Notes under the pieces: generated by a model
Seen by the model: only the letters and a program-made list of their open reading frames with translations
The model's database searches: none
What the model was told of the DNA's origin: nothing
Shown here: piece by piece, positions 7,725-16,207 of the stretch
Numbering within the stretch: the first letter of the stretch is position 1
Layout of the letters: each line of letters begins with the position of its first letter
Translations under genes and position numbers: made by a program
Source: Micromonosporaceae bacterium
GTDB lineage: Bacteria > Actinomycetota > Actinomycetes > Mycobacteriales > Micromonosporaceae
Length of the DNA stretch: 45,830 bases
Assembly: GCA_016926535.1 (NCBI GenBank)
Contig: JAFGOK010000535.1
Coordinates: forward strand, 1-45,830
Direction: 5' to 3'

Positions 7725-10589
7725 ATGCCAGACACCCCGCACCGCAAACTCATCGAGGTCTCCCTGCCCCTGGAAGCGATCAACCGCGAATCGGCCAGGG
7801 AGAAGTCAATCCGCCACGGCCACCCCTCCACCCTGCACCTGTGGTGGGCACGCCGTCCCCTGGCAGCGTGCCGGGCGGTGCTGTTCGCCCAACTCGTCGA
7901 TGACCCCTCCGCCCACCCGGAGCGGTTTGCCACCGAGGAGGCCCAAGCCCAGGAACGCGCCCGCCTGCACCAGCTGATCGAACGCCTGGTGGTCTGGGAG
8001 AACAGCACCGACGAGCACCTGCTCGCCGAAGCCCGCGCCGAGATCCTCGCCTCGACCGGCGGGAATCCACCCCCGATCCTCGACCCGTTCTGCGGCGGCG
8101 GATCCATCCCCCTGGAAGCCCAGCGCCTGGGCCTGACCGCCCACGCCGCCGACCTCAACCCCGTCGCGGTCCTCATCACCAAGGCGCTCATCGAGATCCC
8201 CCCGAAGTTCGCCGGCCACCCCCCGGTGTTCCCCGGCGCTACTGGGCTGCACCCCGGCGCCTGGCAGGCCGCCAGTGGCCTGGCCGAAGACGTCCGCCGC
8301 TACGGGCAGTGGATGCGCGACGAAGCCGAACGGCGCATCGGCAAGCACTACCCGGACGCCACCCTGCCCGACGGCACCACCGCAACAGTCATCGCCTGGA
8401 TCTGGGCCCGCACCGTGACCTGCCCCAACCCCGCCTGCGGCATCCAGATGCCGCTGGCCAGATCGTGGTGGCTGAGCAAGAAGAAGGGCAAGGAGGCGTA
8501 CATCGTCCCCACCGTCACCGGCGGCCGGGTCCACTTCGACATCGCCCACGACGTGGAACTTGGTCCGCAAGAAGCCGAGGACGGTACCGTTGACCAGCAC
8601 GAGGGTGCCCGCTGCGTCGGCTGTAACAGTGCCGTTTCCTTTGCTCATATTCGGGCTGAAGGCCAAGCGGGCCGCATCAGCCAGCAACTCATGGCCATCG
8701 TCGCCGAAGGCAATCGACGACGCGTGTACCTTCCACCCTCGGCTGTGCATGCCGATATGGCGGATATGGACCCGCCTCGGGACATTCCGCAAGCAGATCT
8801 GCCGGCACAAGCACTTGGGCTCCGGGTGCAAGGGTACGGCATGAGTAAATGGACGCATCTGTTCACCAACCGGCAACTGGTCGCGTTGACGACGTTCAGC
8901 GATCTGGTGGGGGAAGCGCGGGAGCGGGTGTACACCGATGCCCTCGCCGCTGGAATGGTCCCCGGGGAGCGCCTCGAAGCCGGCGGTACCGGAGCCCACG
9001 CCTACGCCGACGCAATTGCCACCTACCTTGGTCTTGTCGTGAGCCGTTGCGCGGACTACTTCTCGTCCATCTGCAGCTGGAACAGTCCCGGTGAGAAGAT
9101 GCGCGACGTCTTTTCTCTGCCGACTCTGTCGATGGTATGGGATTTTGCCGAAGTCAATCCGTTTTCAAGGTCATCTGGAAACTATGCTGCCCACCTTGAC
9201 TGGGTGTACAAGGTCGTTAAGCGGGGATTGACAATTCAAGGCGAGGTTACTCGCGCAAGCGCTTTGGATTACAATATTCCTGGATCAGTGATTTCGACCG
9301 ATCCGCCATACTATAGTAGTATTGGATATGCTGACTTATCAGATTTCTTTTATGTATGGCTACGGCGCACTCTTCGGGATTCCTTTCCGACGCTGCTGGC
9401 CACCATGTTGACTCCAAAGACAGCTGAGTTGATCGCCAACCCATATCGGCACGCGAGTGTGGATGTCGCAAGGGAGTTTTTCAGGCTCGGGTTTGTGAGG
9501 ATACTTGAGTCGGCGCGCGTCACGGCGTCGCGGGAGTATCCAATTGCCATCTACTACGCGCTGAAGCAATCAGCGTCAGATGCATCCGACAAGACTTCGG
9601 ACGGATGGGAGGCGATTCTCCAAAGCATGATCGATGCTCGGTGGAGCATCACGGCAACATGGCCAGTTCGGAGTGAGCGAACTGGCCGTGCGCGGAGTAT
9701 CGGTTCAAACGCCCTGGCTTCGTCGATTGTGCTGGTGTTGCGGCCTCGGCCGGTGGACGCGCCTCGGATCGACCGGCGGGGGTTTCTCAATATCCTGAAA
9801 GCGGAGTTGCCGCTGAAGCTGCGGGAGTTGGAGCAGGGTGGGATCGCGCCGGTGGATCTGCCGCAGGCGGCGATCGGCCCGGGGATGGCGATCTTCACCC
9901 GGTACGCGGCGGTGCTGGACGATGATGGCAGTCCGGTGCGGGTCAGGGCGGCCCTGCAGTGGATCAATCAGGTGCTCGATGAGGTGCTCACCGACCAGGA
10001 GGGCGACTTCGACGCCGAGACCCGGTTCGCGCTGGCCTGGTTCCGGCAGCACGGCTTCGACGCTGGCGCGTTCGGGGACGCCGACAACATCGCGCGGGCC
10101 CGCAACACGGCGGTCGAGGCCCTGGAACATGCCGGGATCCTCACCTCCCGGGGTGGGAAGGTCCAGCTGTATGCGCCAGAGGACCTGCCGGAGCACCCCG
10201 ACCCGGACGCGGGTGGGCGGATCAGCACCTGGGAGGTGGTGGCGCATCTGACCCGGCGGCTGAATGCCGACGGGGTCGGGGCGGCCGTGGAGTTGATGGA
10301 GCGGGTGCCGGCCACGGTGGACCTGTCCGTGGCCAAGGAGTTGACGTTCCTGCTGTTCTCGATTGCCGAGGAGCGGGGGATGTCGAAGGCCGCGGTGGAC
10401 TTCAACGCCCTGGGTACCAGCTGGAACGACCTGGCGCTGCAGGTGCGCACCCGGGCGGCGTCCGGGATCACCGGCTACTACCAGGAGCAGCTGGATGTCC
10501 GCTACGAGCTGGGCGCCGATACCGGGAGTGAGACCCGGAGCCCAGCCAGGCGGCGGGGTGGGCGCCGCAGCGCCGGAGCGGGGAGGTAG
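7725..10589 (+). CDS. DUF1156 domain DNA (adenine) methyltransferase
   Basis: 'RKLIEVSLPLEAINRESAREKSIRHGHPSTLHLWWARRPLAACRAVLFAQLVDDPS' is the DUF1156 N-terminus; 'DPFCGGGSIPLEAQRLG' SAM motif; 'STDPPYYSSIGYADLSDFFYVWLRR' DPPY motif. Confidence 0.88.
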   Translation: MPDTPHRKLIEVSLPLEAINRESAREKSIRHGHPSTLHLWWARRPLAACRAVLFAQLVDDPSAHPERFATEEAQAQERARLHQLIERLVVWENSTDEHLLAEARAEILASTGGNPPPILDPFCGGGSIPLEAQRLGLTAHAADLNPVAVLITKALIEIPPKFAGHPPVFPGATGLHPGAWQAASGLAEDVRRYGQWMRDEAERRIGKHYPDATLPDGTTATVIAWIWARTVTCPNPACGIQMPLARSWWLSKKKGKEAYIVPTVTGGRVHFDIAHDVELGPQEAEDGTVDQHEGARCVGCNSAVSFAHIRAEGQAGRISQQLMAIVAEGNRRRVYLPPSAVHADMADMDPPRDIPQADLPAQALGLRVQGYGMSKWTHLFTNRQLVALTTFSDLVGEARERVYTDALAAGMVPGERLEAGGTGAHAYADAIATYLGLVVSRCADYFSSICSWNSPGEKMRDVFSLPTLSMVWDFAEVNPFSRSSGNYAAHLDWVYKVVKRGLTIQGEVTRASALDYNIPGSVISTDPPYYSSIGYADLSDFFYVWLRRTLRDSFPTLLATMLTPKTAELIANPYRHASVDVAREFFRLGFVRILESARVTASREYPIAIYYALKQSASDASDKTSDGWEAILQSMIDARWSITATWPVRSERTGRARSIGSNALASSIVLVLRPRPVDAPRIDRRGFLNILKAELPLKLRELEQGGIAPVDLPQAAIGPGMAIFTRYAAVLDDDGSPVRVRAALQWINQVLDEVLTDQEGDFDAETRFALAWFRQHGFDAGAFGDADNIARARNTAVEALEHAGILTSRGGKVQLYAPEDLPEHPDPDAGGRISTWEVVAHLTRRLNADGVGAAVELMERVPATVDLSVAKELTFLLFSIAEERGMSKAAVDFNALGTSWNDLALQVRTRAASGITGYYQEQLDVRYELGADTGSETRSPARRRGGRRSAGAGR

Positions 10590-10594
10590 GGGCC

Positions 10595-13500
10595 ATGGCC
10601 ATCAGCAACCGGGATCGGATCGGGCGGGCGTTCGAGCAGCTGGCGCTGGGGCTGGACGCGTTCATCACCCGGGTGGTCGGCCCGGATATCGGCGAGGGCA
10701 AGGACTGGACCCTGCTGCTGGCGCTGAAGGACACCAGCACCGGCAACCCACCCCGCAGCTACGACCGGCGCGATCCTCAGGCGCAGCTACGGATGCTCAC
10801 CGAGAACGTCACCGGGCAGGCCAGACCCGGGTGGTACCCGTTCGACGAGCACCTGTCGAAGGCGGAGAAGAGCCTGGCCTCGGAGCTGCGGGAGACCCGC
10901 AACCGGTGGGCGCACAACGAGCCGTTCAGCGCCGACGACGCCTACCGGGGCCTAGACACCGTCGAGCGGCTGCTGCGTGCCACCGGTGCTGCCCAGGAGG
11001 CTGACGAGGTGCGCCGGATCCGGGTGGATCTGCGGCGGATCACTGCGGAGCAGGAGGACCGGAGGGTGGTGGGTGCCGCGGCAGGGGTGCCGGCGGCGGC
11101 GGTCGTTCCGGTCAACGGCTTGCGGCCGTGGCGGCAGGTGCTGGCCCCGCACCCGGATGTGCAGACGGGGCGGTTCCACGCCGCGGAGTTCGCCGCGAAT
11201 CTCCATACCGTCTCCACCGGGCAGGCCGATGACGAGTACGGCGACCCGGTGCAGTTCTTCCGCCGCACCTACCTGACCGACGGGTTGCGGGATCTTTTGA
11301 CCCGGGCGGTGCGCCGGGTGGGCAAGGACACCAACGCCTCCCCGGTGGTGAACTTGCAGACCACGTTCGGCGGCGGCAAGACCCACTCGATGCTGGCCCT
11401 GTGGCACCTGCTATCGGGCACCCGGCTGCACGAGTTCCCCCAGGAGATGCAGGAGTTGCTGGCCGGGACCAGCCTGGACGAGGTTTCCGGGCGGGTCCGG
11501 CGGGTGGCGGTGGTCGGCAACGAGATCGAGGCGGGTGCGGTCAACACCCGCGACGGACGACCCGGGATCCGGACCCTGTGGGGAGAGATCGCCTGGCAGC
11601 TGGGTGGCGCCGAGGGATACGCGCTGCTGGCTGACGCCGACCGGACCTCCACCAACCCGGGCACCGCGCTGCGGGACCTGCTGCGCCGCCATTCCCCGGC
11701 GGTGATCCTGATTGATGAGTGGGTGGCCTACGCCCGGCAGCTCTACGGGTCGGACGCCCTGCCCGGGGGCACGTTCGACACCCAGTTCACCTTCGCGCAG
11801 ACCCTGACCGAGGCAGCCCAGGCCACGCCTGGGGTGTTCCTGGTGATCTCCATCCCGGCGTCCACCGATGCCGGCCTGGGGGGCGGGGACGCCAACCGGG
11901 TGGACATCAACGACGAGGAGGTCGGTGGGGCCAACGGGCGGGCCGCGCTGCGGGCACTGCACAACGTGGTACGGCGGGTCGCCGACCAGTGGCGGCCGGC
12001 CAACGCCGAGGAGTCCTTCGAGATCGTGCGGCGGCGGCTGTTCACCGAACCGGATGCGGCAGGGCTGGCACACATCAACGCCACCGCCGCCGCCATGGTC
12101 GACTTCTATCGCAAACATGCCCAGTACTTCCCGCACGAGGTGACCGAGGCCGGCTACGCCGAGCGGATCCGCCGGGCCTACCCGGTGCACCCGGAGCTGT
12201 TCGACCGGCTGTATGAGGACTGGTCGACTCTGGAACGTTTCCAGCGCACCCGGGGCGTGCTGCGGCTGATGAACACGATCGTCGGCCAGCTGTGGCGGGG
12301 CGGGGACACCGCACCACTGATCATGCCCGGGTCGGTGCCGCTGTCCAGCGACGCGGTGCTCACCGAGATCACCCAGTACCTGGAGGATGCGTTCAAGGTG
12401 GTCATCGATGCCGACGTCGACGGGCCGGGCTGCACCCCGGCCACAGTGGACGCGGCCAACCCGCTGTTCGGCAAGCGGGCCGTGGCCCAGCGGCTGGCGC
12501 GCACGATCTTCATTGGGGCCACCCCGACCCTGGGTACCCCGAACAAGGGCGTCGAGCGGCAGCGGCTGTATCTGGGCACCGCCCTGCCTGGGGATGTGCC
12601 CGGCAACTACGACTCGGCCCTCAACCAGCTGGCCGACGGGTCGATGTACCTGTATGTCTCCGGGCCGAACCTGTGGTTCGACACCCAGGCCAACAGCACC
12701 CGCACCGCCCGCGACTACGCCAACCAGCTGCACCCGGAGGATGTCTACGCCGAGATCCTGCGCCGCCTGCGCGGCCACCGGCGCGGCGGGGACGACGGGT
12801 TCGCCGGGGTGCACGTCACCGAGGATTCCGGGGATGTGCCAGATGGCGACGAGGTGCGCCTGGTCATCCTGCACCCGCGGCACACCCACCACCGCAAGGC
12901 CGCCGACTCCCCGGCGCTGCGGGCCGGTCAGCGGCTGGTCGAGCAGCGCGGCTCCGGGCTGCGCGCCCACCGCAACGCCCTGGTGGTGCTGGCTGGGGAT
13001 GAGACCCGGATGCGGGAGCTGGACGCCGCGACCAGGGACTTCCTGGCCTGGCAGTACGTGCACGACAACGCCACCACCGCCTTGAACCTGACCCCGGCCC
13101 AGCAGCGGCAGGCCCAGCAGCGCCGCGACCGGGAGGACGAGACCGTCCGGGACCGGATCCTGACCACCTACTGCTGGCTGCTGGTGCCAGAGCAACCGGC
13201 CGGGGATGCCCCGATGCAGCTGCGGGAGGCGCGGGTCGAGGGCTCGCAGGACAACCTGGCCGATCGGGCCGCAGCCCGGCTCCGGTCCGACAACGTCCTG
13301 GTCTGCCAGCGGGCCGCGAGCCTGATCCGGATGGATCTGGACAATGTGCTGCGCACGGTGTGGCGCGACGGCCATGTCGAGGTGGGGCAGTTGTGGGCGC
13401 TGTACACCACCTACCCGTACCTGGCCCGGATGCGCAGCCGTGCGGTGCTGGACGCCGGCATCCTGTCGACCTTCAACGACCCCCTGCACTGGGAGCAGCA

Positions 13501-14062
13501 GGGCTTCGCCCTGGCCGACGCCTACGACCAGGCTGCCGGCACCTACCGGGGGCTGCGGCTGCCCGGCTCGGATCCGGCGCCGGCCCGGTTGGCCGACAGC
13601 ACGCTGGTGGTGCGGCCGGATCGGGCGGTGGAGCAACGGGCCAGGGAACAGGAACAGGCCGGTTCTGGCGGGAGCGTCGGGGACGGGGATCTCGGTGTTG
13701 GCGGGGGAGCGGGTTCGGGGGCGATCTCGCCGGCGCAGGCTGCTGGCGGGCCGATGGTCACAGCGGGGCGGTCCCTGGGCGGAGGAGTTTCCCAGTCTGG
13801 CGGGGCGGCTGCCACGCAGGTCAGGGTCCTGCGCCGCTACTTCGGCAGTCGGAGGCTGAATCGGAGGAACTACGGCGCCGACTTCGCCAGGATCGCCGAG
13901 GAGGTGCTTCAGCAGTTGGCCGCTGCTCCCGGTGTCGAGCTTGACATCCGGCTGGAAATCTCGGCGACCGCCCCGGGAGGTTTTCCCAGCGACACGGTCC
14001 ACATCGTGGAGGAGAACACCACGACGTTGAAGTTCGACCAGTCCGGGTTCGAGCAGCAGTGA
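10595..14062 (+). CDS. Swt1-family HEPN + DUF499 AAA-like ATPase
   Basis: N-terminus 'RIGRAFEQLALGLDAFITRVVGPDIGEGKDW' resembles Swt1-type HEPN; 'TTFGGGKTHSMLALWHLLSG' Walker A; 'AVILIDEWVAYARQLY' Walker B; overall DUF499 architecture. Confidence 0.82.
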   Translation: MAISNRDRIGRAFEQLALGLDAFITRVVGPDIGEGKDWTLLLALKDTSTGNPPRSYDRRDPQAQLRMLTENVTGQARPGWYPFDEHLSKAEKSLASELRETRNRWAHNEPFSADDAYRGLDTVERLLRATGAAQEADEVRRIRVDLRRITAEQEDRRVVGAAAGVPAAAVVPVNGLRPWRQVLAPHPDVQTGRFHAAEFAANLHTVSTGQADDEYGDPVQFFRRTYLTDGLRDLLTRAVRRVGKDTNASPVVNLQTTFGGGKTHSMLALWHLLSGTRLHEFPQEMQELLAGTSLDEVSGRVRRVAVVGNEIEAGAVNTRDGRPGIRTLWGEIAWQLGGAEGYALLADADRTSTNPGTALRDLLRRHSPAVILIDEWVAYARQLYGSDALPGGTFDTQFTFAQTLTEAAQATPGVFLVISIPASTDAGLGGGDANRVDINDEEVGGANGRAALRALHNVVRRVADQWRPANAEESFEIVRRRLFTEPDAAGLAHINATAAAMVDFYRKHAQYFPHEVTEAGYAERIRRAYPVHPELFDRLYEDWSTLERFQRTRGVLRLMNTIVGQLWRGGDTAPLIMPGSVPLSSDAVLTEITQYLEDAFKVVIDADVDGPGCTPATVDAANPLFGKRAVAQRLARTIFIGATPTLGTPNKGVERQRLYLGTALPGDVPGNYDSALNQLADGSMYLYVSGPNLWFDTQANSTRTARDYANQLHPEDVYAEILRRLRGHRRGGDDGFAGVHVTEDSGDVPDGDEVRLVILHPRHTHHRKAADSPALRAGQRLVEQRGSGLRAHRNALVVLAGDETRMRELDAATRDFLAWQYVHDNATTALNLTPAQQRQAQQRRDREDETVRDRILTTYCWLLVPEQPAGDAPMQLREARVEGSQDNLADRAAARLRSDNVLVCQRAASLIRMDLDNVLRTVWRDGHVEVGQLWALYTTYPYLARMRSRAVLDAGILSTFNDPLHWEQQGFALADAYDQAAGTYRGLRLPGSDPAPARLADSTLVVRPDRAVEQRAREQEQAGSGGSVGDGDLGVGGGAGSGAISPAQAAGGPMVTAGRSLGGGVSQSGGAAATQVRVLRRYFGSRRLNRRNYGADFARIAEEVLQQLAAAPGVELDIRLEISATAPGGFPSDTVHIVEENTTTLKFDQSGFEQQ

Positions 14063-14220
14063 GATTCTGCTGGCATACCACTCTACGGATGAGAACGTAT
14101 TTTTCATGATTTTTCTCAATAGCCTATCGTGGAGCAGGATGCTGGATGGCAATGGGTGCACTCGGCCGAGCCGGATGACACCGGCGAGTCAGGGAGAAGC
14201 CGACCTGGAATGTGGTCGCC

Positions 14221-15096
14221 ATGGTCATTTCAATCGAAAACCGCCGCATATATGTCAAAAACGGAACTGTGACTCAGACAGTCAACGTCTGCACCGAGCA
14301 GAACGAGCGCGGCTGGTATGAGCACATCTATCGGATAAGCCAGCCAAATCCATTCGTGGCATCCGAACAGGTCGCGGCCAACCGCACCCTGGCGGAGCTG
14401 GACGCGTGGCTTCTTGGCCTGGGCGCCGCGTATGAGGGATCTCGCAGGGGCGGCAGCGGCGGGGACCGCTCCACGCCGAGAACGATCCCCGCTGTTCCAG
14501 CGCCTGCAGAGGGGGATCCGTGGCTGGAGAATGCCACGCGCGTCGTTGAGGTCGCCATCGATTCTCTGCTCTGGGAGTTCGTGGAACACCCCTACCTCCA
14601 CCGAGTGGAGCACTCCCTCCACACCCGCCTGTTCGGGATCCTCGCAGCCCACCCGGTCTTCGCCCACCTGCTGCCCATCGGCACCACGGGCCGGTGCACC
14701 CAACCAGTCCACAAGGAATGGCCGGAGACCATCGCGAGAGAGGAAAAGGACGGCAGACGCGGCCTTTTCGATCTTGCGATCCTTGGTAGGGAACAGCTGT
14801 CCAGCGCCACTCTGGAACAGTTCTGTGCAGGTAGGATCGACGCAGCAATCGTGATCGAAATGGGCCTGGACTACAGCCTCGACCATCTCAGCGGCGACCA
14901 TGAGAAGCTGCTCAACAGCGGGGTCGCAGCCGGTTTTCTCGTGCATTTCAGTCGAAAGGGCAGGCGAGATCCCGCTGTTGAGGATCTCATCCTCAACCCG
15001 ACCTACCCCGTGAAGACCGTGTATGCCCATCATGGGCCGGATGGCGTCTGCACATTCAAGACCCTCGACTCGCCGGATCTGCAATCACTTGGATAA
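14221..15096 (+). CDS. hypothetical protein, possible PD-(D/E)XK-like nuclease fold, accessory to the upstream cassette
   Basis: About 290 aa ORF. 'VHKEWPETIAREEKDGRRGLFDLAILG...AAIVIEMGLDYSLDHLSGDHEKLLNSGVAAGFLVHFSR' has E/D/E spacing reminiscent of PD-(D/E)XK folds. No family recognised with confidence. Confidence 0.5.
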   Translation: MVISIENRRIYVKNGTVTQTVNVCTEQNERGWYEHIYRISQPNPFVASEQVAANRTLAELDAWLLGLGAAYEGSRRGGSGGDRSTPRTIPAVPAPAEGDPWLENATRVVEVAIDSLLWEFVEHPYLHRVEHSLHTRLFGILAAHPVFAHLLPIGTTGRCTQPVHKEWPETIAREEKDGRRGLFDLAILGREQLSSATLEQFCAGRIDAAIVIEMGLDYSLDHLSGDHEKLLNSGVAAGFLVHFSRKGRRDPAVEDLILNPTYPVKTVYAHHGPDGVCTFKTLDSPDLQSLG

Positions 15097-15227
15097 CCTG
15101 CGGTCCACAGCCGAAGACTGATTCTGGACACCGGGCGAGTGGACGACCAGGTCAGCACGTTGGGGTGGGACTGCACCCCGTGCGTTGCAGGACCTCCGCA
15201 CTCAAACGGGGTCGACATACCGGCCAG

Positions 15228-15923
15228 CTACTTCCAGTGATCAGTGCTGGTGGGGGCGCCCGGTCGAGGTCCACTGTCTCGCTCGGCGTGTCCCACCCGG
15301 CGACGCCGGGGACTGGGGGAGGCGGGCGCCGCGGGCCGAGTAGCGGCCTGCCCTGCCCGCTCGGTGCGGGAGACCACCAGGTATTCCTGGCCGCACTCCC
15401 GGCAGAACGCCAGCGGTACCAGGATCTTGTCCGGTTCTCCGGGCACCACCGTCTGGTACCGGCTGGTGATGTGCCGGGTTCCCGGAGCCTCCAGGCTGAC
15501 GTGGATCTGGTCGTCCTTGGACAGGAACTGGTGCAGCCGGAACGCGAACACCGGCCGCCCCGTGTCCGGGTTCGCCACCCGCGCCCCATCCAGCAGGGTC
15601 GTGCGGATCGCCGCGGCGCACCGGTCAACGGGCTGGCCGGTGAGATCGGCCAGGGTGGCTGCGGCACTGGACACGGTGGTGGGCATCTGGCGGACCAGGC
15701 GTCCGGTGGTCTCATTGGATCGCAGCCCGAACGTCGTCGCACTGCACCTCTGGGGCGTCGCAGGCGTCGCGCAGCCGGCGCACCAGCACCGCGACCCGCT
15801 CCCCGCTTGCTCCCGGCTGCTCCCGCCCACCGCGCCTGATGACCGAGCGGCATTACGGCTACTGGGGCCAACGCTTCGACGCTCAGGTTTCCTATCAAGT
15901 AACTCGATATAGTGAATAATCAC
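15228..15923 (-). pseudogene. remnant of a large DEAD/DEAH-box defence-type helicase
   Basis: 'GRPVFAFRLHQFLSKDDQIHVSLEAPGTRHITSRYQTVVPGEPDKILVPLAFCRECGQEYLVV' is conserved-looking. Other pieces lie in other frames: 'NLSVEALAPVAVMPLGHQARW' (ORF 15152..15898) and 'RRLRDACDAPEVQCDDVRAA' (third frame, about 15721-15780), indicating frameshifts/deletions. Confidence 0.5.
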
Positions 15924-16207
15924 TTAATAGAATTACTTCTCGGTGTATATTGACCTCTGCATTGGTGGGCGGGCTTATGTGGCGTGGCACGCGGTCTGCG
16001 GAGGTGCTGTGGTAGCCGGCGAATTGGCGGTCGCGATGCTGCCCGAGGTGCGGCAGTCTGTCGCGCGACTGGACATCGAGGATACCGATGCCGTGTCTGC
16101 TGCGCTTGCCGAGATACCCGGACGGGTGAATACGAACGGCCTTCTTCGCTGCCGGACCGGCCGCGTTCTCGGGCCGTTGCTGGGACCGGCGGGCGGCTGC
16201 GGCCGAC

